Source: Kiloniella sp. EL199
GTDB lineage: Bacteria > Pseudomonadota > Alphaproteobacteria > Kiloniellales > Kiloniellaceae
Direction of reading: 5' to 3'
Assembly (NCBI RefSeq): GCF_900313065.1
Contig: NZ_OMPU01000010.1
Coordinates: 496,001 to 560,000, forward strand
DNA length: 64,000 bases
Shown here: one piece after another, positions 1 to 8,169 of the stretch
How the letters are laid out: each line of letters opens with the position of its first letter
Position numbering within the stretch: position 1 is the first letter of the stretch
Translations under genes and position numbers: made by a program
Notes under the pieces: model-generated
Seen by the model: the letters and a program-made list of their open reading frames with translations, nothing else
The model's database searches: none
What the model was told of the DNA's origin: nothing

Positions 1-1158
1 GCCTTGATCAATAAGATCATGGGCCATGTTGATGGCATCACTGTTCCCTGACCAACCGTTATTCATAAAGGATGTACCAATGGCGGCCATCTTGCTTCTG
101 AATTCACCATCTCGTCGCTCGACTAGACCAGATGTCTGTTGTGGGCCGCGATAGGGGAAGACAGGGTCCGGGGTGAATCCGGTGGTATCCTGATTGGCTT
201 GGGTCAGTAGATAGCGCCCGACAGAGTCAGAAGAATTTGCAACACCTTTGCTTGCGGTTTCTTGCTTTGAGTTGAGTAGAAGTCTCGGGTTTTCGATGGC
301 GTGACCACAAAGAGCAAAAGCCTTGCCGCCAACCCAGAAGGTTGATCCGTCCGGTTTTTGAACCTTGACGCGTGTGATTTTCTGATTTTTATCAACTTCC
401 ATAAAGGTCACAAGGGCATTGACCTCGACACGAGCGCCTTCTTCTTCTGCCTTCTGTGCATCCACAGATGCATCGTATTTAGCCCCAATAGGGCAGATTG
501 GTACACAGGTATTGTTACCACAGCAAACAGGACGGTTATCATAAATCACAGAGTTACGGGCATGAGAGAAGATCGCCGAATGCAAACCCATTTTGGTAAG
601 GGCCTTGGTGACTTGCTTATCCAGATAGGTTTCGGGAATAGGCGGCATCTGGTAAGGCGTTTTTCTAGGTGCGCCCCAGACGTGATTTGGATCACCGGCA
701 ACGCCCCAGCGCTTTTCTGCGATTTCGTAATAGGGTTCCAGAAGTTCATAGTCAATGGGCCAGTCTTCGGCCACGCCATAGAGGCTCTTCATGCGAAAAT
801 CTGCCGGACGAAGACGATCTGCGAAACCTGTCCAATGCCATGTTGTACCGCCAAAGATACGTAAGTAAGCCCCGATGAAGAGGTTTTCTTTCAATGTATC
901 TTTGTCCTGCACATAAAAATCTGCGTACTTGTTGTCTTCGGGATGTGGTGCGGAAGGAATACTTGGGTAAGGGGCTTGAGGACCCTTGACCGGGTTTTCA
1001 TAGAAAACTTTGAGGAAGTCATCACGCGGACGCCTGTCTCCAGCCTCCAGGATCAGGACGTCAATGCCTTTTTCGCGCAGAGAACGGGCAAGGTGTGCTC
1101 CGGCCATACCGGCACCGATAATGACCACATCGGCGTTCATTTTATTTTCTTTTGCCAT
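1..1158 (-). CDS. GMC-family FAD dehydrogenase, large subunit (3' end outside the window)
   Basis: Only the first 386 residues are present; the frame is open to the left edge. Residues 11-20 carry the ADP-binding motif VVIIGAGMAG for FAD. A cysteine-rich segment near residue 210 (CCGNNTCVPICPIGAKYD) is typical of the gluconate/sorbitol/fructose dehydrogenase branch of the GMC family, which oxidises sugars or alcohols at the periplasmic face and passes electrons to a cytochrome c or quinone. The ATG at 1158 overlaps the TAA of the upstream small subunit (TAATG), indicating translational coupling. The pairing with an FAD-SLDH small subunit supports a two-subunit sugar/polyol dehydrogenase; the substrate cannot be told. 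No export signal is visible, so it is probably exported with its TAT-bearing partner. Confidence 0.88.
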   Translation of the reverse strand, partial: MAKENKMNADVVIIGAGMAGAHLARSLREKGIDVLILEAGDRRPRDDFLKVFYENPVKGPQAPYPSIPSAPHPEDNKYADFYVQDKDTLKENLFIGAYLRIFGGTTWHWTGFADRLRPADFRMKSLYGVAEDWPIDYELLEPYYEIAEKRWGVAGDPNHVWGAPRKTPYQMPPIPETYLDKQVTKALTKMGLHSAIFSHARNSVIYDNRPVCCGNNTCVPICPIGAKYDASVDAQKAEEEGARVEVNALVTFMEVDKNQKITRVKVQKPDGSTFWVGGKAFALCGHAIENPRLLLNSKQETASKGVANSSDSVGRYLLTQANQDTTGFTPDPVFPYRGPQQTSGLVERRDGEFRSKMAAIGTSFMNNGWSGNSDAINMAHDLIDQG

Positions 1159-1634
1159 TACATCACGCCTCCCTTAAGCGGACCATGTGTCCAGTGCCCA
1201 AATTTAGGCCCGCCGCAAATGCCGGGTGCTTTTGCAAAAGCAAGAGATGACCAGGCCAGTGACCAAGGATAGTACGGGACAGTTGTTGTACTGTTACCCT
1301 TATCATCTGTTCGGGTGACCTCGCCGGTATAGAGAACCCGGGCAATCAGCTTTGTTTGTTCCTTGAATTCATCGCTGGCGTTGATCAGGGCCTCGGTAAT
1401 CGAGCGCCCGTCAACCATCTGGATAAAGGTATTCATGGCGTCTTGTCCATAGACGGCGAGGAATTCTGTCTCGACAGCACGGACCATGTGATCGGCGATA
1501 TCAACGACACCGCCAATCTGACGAACTGCTTCGCCAAATACCCGCGAACCCGACCCCAAGCTCAATGCCTGTGCCTGTCCTGCCAAGGGGATCAGCGCTG
1601 CAGAGGCCAGTAAAGAGCGTCTGCTTAGTTTCAT
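1158..1634 (-). CDS. FAD-SLDH-type small subunit of membrane sugar/polyol dehydrogenase, TAT-exported
   Basis: A 158-residue protein starting MKLSRRSLLASAAL, a twin-arginine-like signal with probable cleavage after AQA near residue 23. Size and the C-terminal pattern PYYPWSLAWSSLAFAKAPG match small subunits of the membrane-bound D-sorbitol/gluconate dehydrogenase type (Pfam FAD-SLDH), which chaperone the GMC flavoprotein through the TAT pathway and stay bound to it. AGGAG lies just before the ATG at 1634. It sits 69 bp downstream of the phytochelatin-synthase-like gene and overlaps the start of the GMC subunit. The substrate is unknown. Confidence 0.85.
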   Translation of the reverse strand: MKLSRRSLLASAALIPLAGQAQALSLGSGSRVFGEAVRQIGGVVDIADHMVRAVETEFLAVYGQDAMNTFIQMVDGRSITEALINASDEFKEQTKLIARVLYTGEVTRTDDKGNSTTTVPYYPWSLAWSSLAFAKAPGICGGPKFGHWTHGPLKGGVM

Positions 1635-1703
1635 GTGACTTCTCCTGACGACCTCTATAGAGGTCTTTCTTTTTTTATGTAGGCCCTTGATGATCTGGTG
1701 GAT

Positions 1704-2453
1704 CTATTGACTGACGATGACGGCACCACGCGCTCTGTTCGATGTGGAATCCTTGTCCATCATCGCGCCATATAGTTCGGCGATTGTTAGCCACACTGGT
1801 GGGTATTTATAGCGGGCTACATCCATAACAAGCACGCGATCTGTATCGGCATCATAGGCCGCAACAGGTGATATATGTCCGCCACCAACTTGACCAATTG
1901 GTTTGCGCGAATAGTTGGCGACAAAACGCTTGTTTGGATCGGCAAGTGTTTTGGTAATGGTTTCACGCAGCCAGTTTTCGTCAAAGTCATCAGCGTGTTT
2001 AAACTCTGCTTTTGCCCCCAGATTAATGAAGAATTGGGCCAGTTGCGGCAATTCCAGTCCTTCGTGTTCAACCATAGCATAGGATTTTACCTTCTGGTTC
2101 TCCGGGGTGAAGATTGAGACCTGGGTAAAGAGAGGCCAAGGGTAAAGTTCCGGTGGTTGCGGGCGCTCGATATCCAGCGAATTCATGACGCCGGCAATTG
2201 ATGCTGGCCCACAGAAAGTCAGGATATGCTCACTTTCCAGATAGCTCGCCAGTTTTAGGTAATCAGTCAGAATTTCTGCATCGCGGAACAGCTGCTCACC
2301 CTCTGGGGAGGTCAGATAGATGTTGTTATCTACCCTGGCGGTGCTATCAGCCTGTACGGTGCTGGTAAGAGATCCGGCAAGAGACAGAGTAACAAGAGTG
2401 GCCAGGACAATTGTATTCAGAGTGGCAACTGTATTTAGTAGGAACTTTCTCAT
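1704..2453 (-). CDS. Secreted phytochelatin-synthase-like cysteine protease
   Basis: The 249-residue product begins with a hydrophobic signal region (residues 1-35). It then shows the phytochelatin synthase fold signature: catalytic Cys81 in TFCGPASIAG, His193 in GGGHISPVAAY and Asp211 in VLVMDVARY. The His-Asp spacing of 18 is the same as in plant PCS, and the Cys-His spacing is close. Bacterial half-length members lack the Cys-rich C-terminal domain and mostly hydrolyse glutathione to gamma-Glu-Cys rather than polymerise it. The ATG at 2453 overlaps the cytochrome stop (ATGA); an in-frame start 18 bp further up would lie inside the cytochrome gene. Its place between redox genes and its export suggest processing of a periplasmic thiol or peptide, which is inference. 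Confidence 0.85.
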   Translation of the reverse strand: MRKFLLNTVATLNTIVLATLVTLSLAGSLTSTVQADSTARVDNNIYLTSPEGEQLFRDAEILTDYLKLASYLESEHILTFCGPASIAGVMNSLDIERPQPPELYPWPLFTQVSIFTPENQKVKSYAMVEHEGLELPQLAQFFINLGAKAEFKHADDFDENWLRETITKTLADPNKRFVANYSRKPIGQVGGGHISPVAAYDADTDRVLVMDVARYKYPPVWLTIAELYGAMMDKDSTSNRARGAVIVSQ

Positions 2454-2782
2454 TTCTGTTCTCCAAACCATTTTGCGAGTTCTTCAATATCTTTATCGGT
2501 GAGGTCTTTGACCATTTCCTGCATGACAAGCGCTTGTCCACCTGTGCGCTGTCCGTTTTTATAATGTCGCAATGCATTTGCCAGATAGATCGGCTGTTGC
2601 CCGGCGATGATCGGCACATCAGCCAGCGCCGGACGGCCATCTTCACCGTGACAGGAAAGGCATTGTGAGCCTGATGCAGGGATAGGCGTAGGAGCGGGAG
2701 TATCTGCCACCACTGTGTTTCCAAGGAATATACCACCAACCAAAAGGGCACTGGTGGCGTAAATTGTATGTAATTTCGTCAT
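2450..2782 (-). CDS. Mono-haem class I c-type cytochrome, periplasmic
   Basis: A 110-residue protein with a signal peptide (cleavage near VVADT, residue 27), a haem-binding CLSCH at residues 41-45 and a likely axial Met87 in QALVMQ. The size and GEDGRP...IIAGQ pattern resemble the cytochrome c553/c4 half-domain family. It lies 29 bp downstream of the multicopper oxidase and overlaps the next gene by 4 bp. The obvious role is shuttling electrons from the GMC dehydrogenase to the multicopper oxidase or a cytochrome oxidase; this is inferred from the operon. Confidence 0.88.
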   Translation of the reverse strand: MTKLHTIYATSALLVGGIFLGNTVVADTPAPTPIPASGSQCLSCHGEDGRPALADVPIIAGQQPIYLANALRHYKNGQRTGGQALVMQEMVKDLTDKDIEELAKWFGEQK

Positions 2783-2811
2783 GTTTCAGTAATCCAGTTC
2801 GTTGCGCGGGT

Positions 2812-4347
2812 CTAAGCTTCGATATTCACATTAATCATCATGCCGGTGTCTTCGTGGGGAAGAATGTGGCAGTGCATGACATAGCGACCAGAGAAATCCA
2901 GAAAACGGGTCCGGAAGGTCACAGAGCCTGCGGCAGGAACCCCAATAGTATCCATCCACGGTTTGTCCGGATCAGGGACACCATTGATTGATCTCACCTG
3001 AAAAGGGTTTACGTGGATATGGATCGGGTGTGGAAAAGGCGTTGTGTTGATTAACGTCCATTCTTCGACAGCGCCAACCTTGGAGACCACATCGTCGCGC
3101 TTGGGGTCAAATGGCTCTCCATTAATGGTAAAGAGCGTATCGTGGAAGAAACCCTTCACATCTTCGACGCCTAGAACAATCTTGCGATGACCTGTCAATT
3201 CGTCGTCTGTGATATCGGTCAATATCTGGTTTTTGGGCAGATCACCTTGCGGAATGGCCCGTCCAAAGGGAGTGCCCGCCGGAATCCGAGGATCATCTTT
3301 GGGAATGACAAAGACATTGGCGAGATGTACTGGTGGTAAAGATGCTTTGCCCTGATCAAACATCGGGCGGCGGAGGACGTAGGCACCGGGCTTAACAGCT
3401 TTGACCAATACATCAACGCGATTGCCAGGGGCGAGATGAATTTCTTCTCGACGCTGGGCCTTGGGCAACGGGTTACCATCGCGACCAATTTCGTAAATTT
3501 CCAATTCGTCCATTTTGAAGGGGAAGAACTGAGCGTCACCAGCATGCAGAATACGCCAACGCTGAACTTCGCCCTCGCGGATATAAATTCGGGGCTGGTA
3601 TTCGCCATTGACCAGAAAGTTGCGTTCCGCATCAAGTGGCCAGATTGGATCTTCGGCATCAAGTATGCCATCGACACCGGGGATCGGGGCCTGAATGACA
3701 AGAACCCGTTCCACGGCCTCTTTGATTTCAGGGACATCATCCAGTGTACCTGTGATCACTGCCATGCCCGCAGCACCTGAGGCTACCTGTGCTGAAACAG
3801 AACCGTGGCGGTGTGGGTGATACCAGTAACTCCCCGCGGGGTGATCATCAGGGATTTCAACAACATAGTTAAACTTCTGATCCGGTTCGATATTCAGATA
3901 GACGTTGTCGCTGTTGCCTTTGGGACTGACGTGAAACCCGTGATAGTGCATGTTTGTGGTGTTGAAGTGATTTGGAATGTTCACTTCGGTTGGTTGATCC
4001 GGTGAATTTTCCGGCATGCGATTTTCAAACGCGAGTTCGAGTGTATCGCCGGGATCAATGCGCAATGTCGGACCGGGCAGGCTATTGTTGAAGTTTCGTA
4101 ACAGCGCAGTACCACTGGGCAGCTCAACCTTGTTATAGCTCATATATATCTGGGCCCGAAGTTGACCATCCACAGATCGTAATTCGGGCGGATTGCGCAG
4201 GTCGTCAGAAATCCCCAGCGGCGATGTGCTGGCCTGGACTTCCTGTGCGTAACTGAAACCGCTGTCTGTGATACCTTTGAGCGCGATACCGCCAGCTGAA
4301 AGGGCGGCAGCCCCTTTCAAAAACGTTCGCCGTTCTATTTTTTTCAT
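2812..4347 (-). CDS. TAT-exported multicopper oxidase (laccase/CotA-like)
   Basis: The 511-residue protein starts MKKIERRTFLKGAAA, a clear twin-arginine signal. All four copper-binding blocks are visible: HYHGFH at 134-139, WYHPHRHGS near 176-182, HPIHIHVNPF near 440 and HCHILPHEDTGMM near 492-504, so the trinuclear cluster and a type 1 site with Met ligand look intact. Such enzymes take four electrons from phenols, metal ions or cytochromes and reduce O2 to water. It is the first gene of the minus-strand operon, with AGGGGAA before its ATG. Cu(I)/Mn(II) oxidase or laccase activity is possible; the adjoining cytochrome c gene makes cytochrome a candidate electron donor. Confidence 0.9.
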   Translation of the reverse strand: MKKIERRTFLKGAAALSAGGIALKGITDSGFSYAQEVQASTSPLGISDDLRNPPELRSVDGQLRAQIYMSYNKVELPSGTALLRNFNNSLPGPTLRIDPGDTLELAFENRMPENSPDQPTEVNIPNHFNTTNMHYHGFHVSPKGNSDNVYLNIEPDQKFNYVVEIPDDHPAGSYWYHPHRHGSVSAQVASGAAGMAVITGTLDDVPEIKEAVERVLVIQAPIPGVDGILDAEDPIWPLDAERNFLVNGEYQPRIYIREGEVQRWRILHAGDAQFFPFKMDELEIYEIGRDGNPLPKAQRREEIHLAPGNRVDVLVKAVKPGAYVLRRPMFDQGKASLPPVHLANVFVIPKDDPRIPAGTPFGRAIPQGDLPKNQILTDITDDELTGHRKIVLGVEDVKGFFHDTLFTINGEPFDPKRDDVVSKVGAVEEWTLINTTPFPHPIHIHVNPFQVRSINGVPDPDKPWMDTIGVPAAGSVTFRTRFLDFSGRYVMHCHILPHEDTGMMINVNIEA

Positions 4348-4673
4348 TTAATTTAATTCCCCTGACGACTTAATATTGAGGCGAAAAATACTAATGTGTC
4401 GTTAACGTGAGCAGCATATCATAAGTTAGCTGGCCACCGTTGATCTTTGTTATTATTTTTATGTTCTTATGTTTGAAATGATGTTTTGATTTGTAATCAT
4501 AAGTTGTTGCGATTTGTTCTTATCTCTCTGAAATAGATCATTCTTTCCCAGAAGAGGATGCACAAATCCGTAAAATTATAGAATTTCTTTTTAAATTTTT
4601 TCTCTTGTATTTTATGACTGATATACCCACAACAGAATTGTGCATTTGTTAAATTTTGTGAGCTATCGTTACC
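4348..4673. other. Divergent intergenic region between the multicopper oxidase and 2OG oxygenase genes
   Basis: AT-rich, with no credible reading frame. It must hold promoters for both divergent genes. TGATTtgtAATCA at 4487-4499 is a perfect 5-bp-arm palindrome about 140 bp upstream of the oxidase start. It is not the spaced TTGAT-N4-ATCAA form seen elsewhere in this window, so no regulator is assigned. Confidence 0.45.
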
Positions 4674-5246
4674 ATGAAAATGACTCGTCCCTGTGTGAGG
4701 GAAAAAGTACTATCCCCCAGGGAGTGTCAGCAGTTAATTGATTTGTTTGAAGCTTCATCAGATGTGGCCGATGCCAAGCTGGCTGGCGGGGTTAAAAGCG
4801 CACTTCGTGAGTGCAGCTATTTATGGTTGGATGATACGGACGAAACGTCCTGGGTTTTCAAAAAACTTGCCGGACTGGTGTCGAGGGTTAATCAGGACTG
4901 GTTTCAGTTTGATTTGAAAGACTTTAAAGAAGGCCTGCAACTGATCAGATACGATGCACCGGAAGATCCGAAAGCACCAGCTGGTCACTATGGCGCACAT
5001 ATGGATATCGGTGCGTCTGGTTCCACGGTTAGCCGAAAATTATCCATCTCAATCCAGTTAAGCCACGGCGCAAGTTACAATGGTGGTGAATTGAGCGTGG
5101 ATAACGAAGGCAAAGATTGGACTGCCCCAAAAGATCAGGGAACTGCCATGATCTTCTCTAGCTTTTTACAGCATCAGGTGCATCCAGTGACAAAAGGCAC
5201 ACGCTATGCTTTGGTGGCGTGGGTACACGGACCAGCCTTTAGATGA
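4674..5246 (+). CDS. 2-oxoglutarate/Fe(II) dioxygenase, PKHD/prolyl-4-hydroxylase type
   Basis: The 190-residue product carries the double-stranded beta-helix signature of Fe(II)/2OG oxygenases: HMD near residues 108-110 (two iron ligands), a distal His in HQVHPVTKG near 167-171 and the 2OG-binding Arg in KGTRYALVAWV. The YNGGELSV segment is typical of the PKHD hydroxylase branch (PiuC/YbiX and phage homologues). The substrate is unknown; peptidyl proline or a small siderophore-like molecule are the family options. It stands alone, divergent from the oxidase operon. Confidence 0.82.
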   Translation: MKMTRPCVREKVLSPRECQQLIDLFEASSDVADAKLAGGVKSALRECSYLWLDDTDETSWVFKKLAGLVSRVNQDWFQFDLKDFKEGLQLIRYDAPEDPKAPAGHYGAHMDIGASGSTVSRKLSISIQLSHGASYNGGELSVDNEGKDWTAPKDQGTAMIFSSFLQHQVHPVTKGTRYALVAWVHGPAFR

Positions 5247-5268
5247 ATTTCTTTTAATTTCACATATT

Positions 5269-5366
5269 GGTTAAATCCTCCGACTTCAGTCGGATAGAGA
5301 TGTAATCTTGCGCCAAAGGCGCTCACTACACTGAACCCTTCGACTTTAGTCGGAGGAGGTTCAGTT
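5269..5366 (+). mobile_element. Probable IS200/IS605 right-end / omegaRNA 3'-scaffold remnant
   Basis: About 95 bases with three nested hairpins: CCGACTtcAGTCGG (5279-5292), GCGCCaaaGGCGC (5310-5322) and CGACTttAGTCG (5341-5352). The last is enclosed by ACTGAACC (5329-5336) and GGTTCAGT (5358-5365). The final hairpin, followed by GGAGGAGGTTCA, closely resembles the end of TnpB-associated reRNA/omegaRNA in IS200/IS605 elements such as ISDra2, as I remember it. No tnpA or tnpB reading frame lies beside it, so it is at most a decayed end or a miniature derivative. An unrelated structured 3' UTR of the 2OG gene is the alternative. Confidence 0.45.
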
Positions 5367-5838
5367 TAGATACTTGGTAGATATCAGGTTGTTATGATCA
5401 GTTAGTTGTGCCTGTCGCGGGACATTAGCAGCGTTTGTGATTAGATTTTAAGGTTACTCCTTTTATCGTACCTTCTTTGGTGGTTCTTATTTTTGTCTTG
5501 GAATAAAATGGAAATTCTGAGCTTCTAGCTTGATTATTCACAAGCTTTTGATCTGTTACCAGCTTGATAAAATTATCTCCGAAATCAGATATAATATGCC
5601 TCTTAATTTGGATGGCTTTTTAAAAACAAGGCGTATTCTATTGGTTGGAAATAATGGTCTCATCACCTTGGGCAGTTTTAATAGACGGCTTTTATTCTGT
5701 CTGGCGAATTTAATCTTTATTTAGCTTTCATTTGTCAGAGTGTCCGCTTGCTTGCGAAGTCAGTTTGTTTTTACCCCACCAATCGTTTGCCTGAGCGCGC
5801 TATTCAGGTGAACGAGCCATTTGGGAAATTCTGATTTA
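5367..5838. other. Non-coding stretch upstream of the RelA-like gene
   Basis: AT-rich sequence with only a short unconvincing frame (5530-5724, no ribosome site, no recognisable product). Apart from the hairpin array just upstream nothing specific is seen; the promoter of the following gene must lie here. Confidence 0.4.
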
Positions 5839-6894
5839 ATGAACGAAGAACTCAAACTCTGGGCTGGCGCATCGTTGAAGACGGTGCTTAATGGTCAATC
5901 CATTATAGATTCCCCGCGATTACAGGTTTCCTCGCTTGAAGAAGCAGAAGCTTTTCTGGACTGTTATGGCTATGATTACGATCAGTTAGAGGATCGACAG
6001 GAAATTGAAGCTATACGTCAGGAATCTATTGATTTTATCGAAGATGTCTTATTGGAAGACGGTGAGGAAATTCCATCACTGGTTCGTAATCAGGAAAACA
6101 TCCTGCACTTGTTAATGTGGGTATCAGAGCCAGAAGCAACAGAACGTTCGCGGTGGAGCTGTGCCTTATTACGTGTCATGCACACCTATGCGCACTGTGG
6201 GTCTTTTTTTAACGAGCATTATCACGGGCAGGTTCAGGATCAGATTTTTAGTCGGTTTGAGCAGCATATTCGCTATACGTCCAACGGTATTTTTATTGGT
6301 GACATTGAGCTTGTTTCCTATGAAAGCCGGGCGTCAAAATCACGAAAATCTGCTGTGCTCAAGCTGTTGCACAAAGCTGAAAATGTTGCTGCTGATATCT
6401 TTGACTGGATCGGTATCCGCATGGTGACGCGCTATCCGCTGGATGCGCTGCGGGTTCTTTGTTACCTGCGGAACCATAATGTTGTGATGTTCGCCAATAT
6501 CAAACCATCACGGTCTCGAAATAGTCTGATTGATGTTGATTGGGTCGAAGAACGCTGGAAAGGGGTTGATGATCTGGCACAGGTCAGTGCGGATCTACAG
6601 GAAATGGAATACCCCAAGGAAGTCGGGCGGATGAGTGATAATGTCTTTAGTGGTGATAGCTATCGTGCTTTGCAGTTTACCTGTCGCCAGCGGATTAAGC
6701 TAAGGGACACAGACGGTCGGCCGCGCCGTTTTTACTTTCCCTACGAAATCCAGATACAGGATGAAGAAAGTTATCAGACCAACCGAAATGGCGAAGCATC
6801 ACACGAACAATATAAACAGCGTCAAGTGAGATCCGCCAGATACCGTGTTCTGGGCACCCTCTGTCGTAAAATTAATCGAGACGTGGCGTCTTGA
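5839..6894 (+). CDS. RelA/SpoT-synthetase-like protein (TIGR04552-like)
   Basis: A 351-residue cytoplasmic protein whose C-terminal half preserves the order of motifs of (p)ppGpp synthetase domains: DWIGIRMV near residues 189-196 (compare DLIGIRI), SYRALQF near 274 (compare GYQSLH) and YEIQIQDEES near 302-311 followed by NGEASHEQYK (compare VEVQIRT...AEEG.AAH..YK). The N-terminal 150 residues are acidic and helical and not recognised. It recalls the family annotated as TIGR04552. Whether it makes an alarmone is unknown. A TTG 18 bp upstream is an alternative start. The gene stands alone, upstream of a toxin-antitoxin pair on the same strand. Confidence 0.68.
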   Translation: MNEELKLWAGASLKTVLNGQSIIDSPRLQVSSLEEAEAFLDCYGYDYDQLEDRQEIEAIRQESIDFIEDVLLEDGEEIPSLVRNQENILHLLMWVSEPEATERSRWSCALLRVMHTYAHCGSFFNEHYHGQVQDQIFSRFEQHIRYTSNGIFIGDIELVSYESRASKSRKSAVLKLLHKAENVAADIFDWIGIRMVTRYPLDALRVLCYLRNHNVVMFANIKPSRSRNSLIDVDWVEERWKGVDDLAQVSADLQEMEYPKEVGRMSDNVFSGDSYRALQFTCRQRIKLRDTDGRPRRFYFPYEIQIQDEESYQTNRNGEASHEQYKQRQVRSARYRVLGTLCRKINRDVAS

Positions 6895-7029
6895 AATCAC
6901 TTTGAGTGTTTTCCAGCGTAACGTGCTCTGAATTATAGTTGTATGTAGAGGTACCATTCAGTGGGTGTATTTCATTAATTATCAGGGCTAAGTATCGGGC
7001 ATTTCCTCAAGTATATTTCATATAAATAT

Positions 7030-7055
7030 GACATATGTCCATTGACATAACGTCA
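7030..7055. promoter_or_regulatory. Two palindromes and a -35-like box before the Xre-RES operon
   Basis: GACATATGTC (7030-7039) and TGACataacGTCA (7043-7055) are adjacent palindromes sharing a TGACATA core. TTGACA at 7042-7047 overlaps the second and could be the -35 box. This is the usual layout of an autoregulated toxin-antitoxin operator; that the antitoxin binds here is inferred. Confidence 0.5.
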
Positions 7056-7106
7056 TTTGTCGCTATTTATTGTAGATAAGATATTACTATCCTTTGAGAG
7101 GTGACC

Positions 7107-7526
7107 ATGTACGCGACGGAATATGCCTTGCTTGGGGGCAATGCCAAGGCAATGAATACCACGGAAAATGCATTGAATGTAATCCGGCAGGGGTTGCCGG
7201 TGGATATGATTGATCATGCCGGGGATGTTTTACGTGTGGCCAAAGGTGATCTCGTGCCGCTGATCGGGGCAAACCTGCGCAGTATTCAACGTAAAAAAGG
7301 TGATGGATACCTTACCCCACAACAGAGCGAGCATACCTTGGCGATTATGGGGGTTCTTACTTCTGCAACTGACTATTTCAATGACCGCGAGACTGCATTA
7401 GAATGGATGAAAACGCCGCAAATCGCATTAGGGAACAAAAGTGCCTTTTCCTATCTGGATACAATGGCTGGTATCAATTTTGTAAATGACATCATCAATC
7501 GCATGAAGTACGGGATGACAGCCTAA
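7107..7526 (+). CDS. Xre/ParS-type antitoxin of a RES toxin
   Basis: A 139-residue protein with the organisation of Xre-MbcA-ParS antitoxins (DUF2384): an N-terminal helical DNA-binding region (RQGLPVDMIDHAG...LRSIQRKKG) and a C-terminal toxin-binding segment with the typical ETALEWMKTPQIALGNKSAFSYLDT block. GAGAGGTG precedes the ATG at 7107. The stop is followed after 1 bp by the GTG of the RES toxin. It should neutralise the toxin and repress the operon through the palindromes upstream. Confidence 0.9.
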   Translation: MYATEYALLGGNAKAMNTTENALNVIRQGLPVDMIDHAGDVLRVAKGDLVPLIGANLRSIQRKKGDGYLTPQQSEHTLAIMGVLTSATDYFNDRETALEWMKTPQIALGNKSAFSYLDTMAGINFVNDIINRMKYGMTA

Positions 7527-7527
7527 A

Positions 7528-7989
7528 GTGGAACTCTATCGGCTTACCCATAAAAACTATGCTGATTTGTCGGGGCAGGGCGGGCTATATGGCTCCGGGC
7601 GCTGGCATCACAAAGGTCTGCCCGTTCTCTATACGGCATCATCCCGTTCACTTGCCGCGCTGGAACGCTTCGTACATGAAACAGCTTCGACACTACCACA
7701 GTTAGTCATGCTTACTATCTGGATACCAGATAATCTCTCTCTTAAGCGAGTTACGGAAAAACAATTGCCTAAAGGGTGGGATCAATTGCCTGATACCTTT
7801 GTTTCCCGCAACTTTGGCGCGAAATGGTTGCAAGAGGGTAAAGAAGCAGCTTTGGAAATCCCCTCAGCCATCGTGAGGGATGAATACAACATTCTGATTA
7901 ATCCCAGTCACCCGGAAACGGCAGACCTAAAAATACTGGAAAAGACTAATTTTTACTATGATCCTCGCCTCCAAAAGATGATCAGATAA
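7528..7989 (+). CDS. RES-domain toxin (NAD+ phosphorylase family)
   Basis: The 153-residue product has the RES family signatures: MELYRLTH at the N terminus, the Gly-rich YGSGRWHHKG segment, the LYTASSRSLAALE block giving the conserved Arg and Glu, and ILINPSHP near the C terminus. RES toxins such as MbcT degrade NAD+ and arrest growth. The start is GTG, 1 bp after the antitoxin stop, so the two are translationally coupled. Length is normal and no key segment is missing. Confidence 0.9.
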   Translation: MELYRLTHKNYADLSGQGGLYGSGRWHHKGLPVLYTASSRSLAALERFVHETASTLPQLVMLTIWIPDNLSLKRVTEKQLPKGWDQLPDTFVSRNFGAKWLQEGKEAALEIPSAIVRDEYNILINPSHPETADLKILEKTNFYYDPRLQKMIR

Positions 7990-8169
7990 AGGGAAGATAC
8001 AATCCCTCGAATAATTTTCCCTCTTTTATTCGTGGAATTAGAGAGGAAAACCTAATGATTTACTCGGATATTACAATTAAGTGTTACATTCTGTTTTTTA
8101 ATTAACTAAAAATTTACAAGGTAAGGTTTCAAATAAGCCTGAATATAATATTATTTAGGGCGCAACTTC

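Noticed and set aside
358-864. 168-codon plus-strand frame in the first kilobase
   Set aside because: It lies opposite the GMC dehydrogenase, which has clear FAD and Cys motifs; the plus-strand product resembles nothing.
4487-4499. TGATTtgtAATCA as an FNR box ahead of the multicopper oxidase
   Set aside because: Spacing and half-sites differ from TTGAT-N4-ATCAA; recorded only as a palindrome.
5530-5724. 64-codon frame between the hairpin array and the RelA-like gene
   Set aside because: No ribosome site, AT-biased hydrophobic composition and no recognisable motif.
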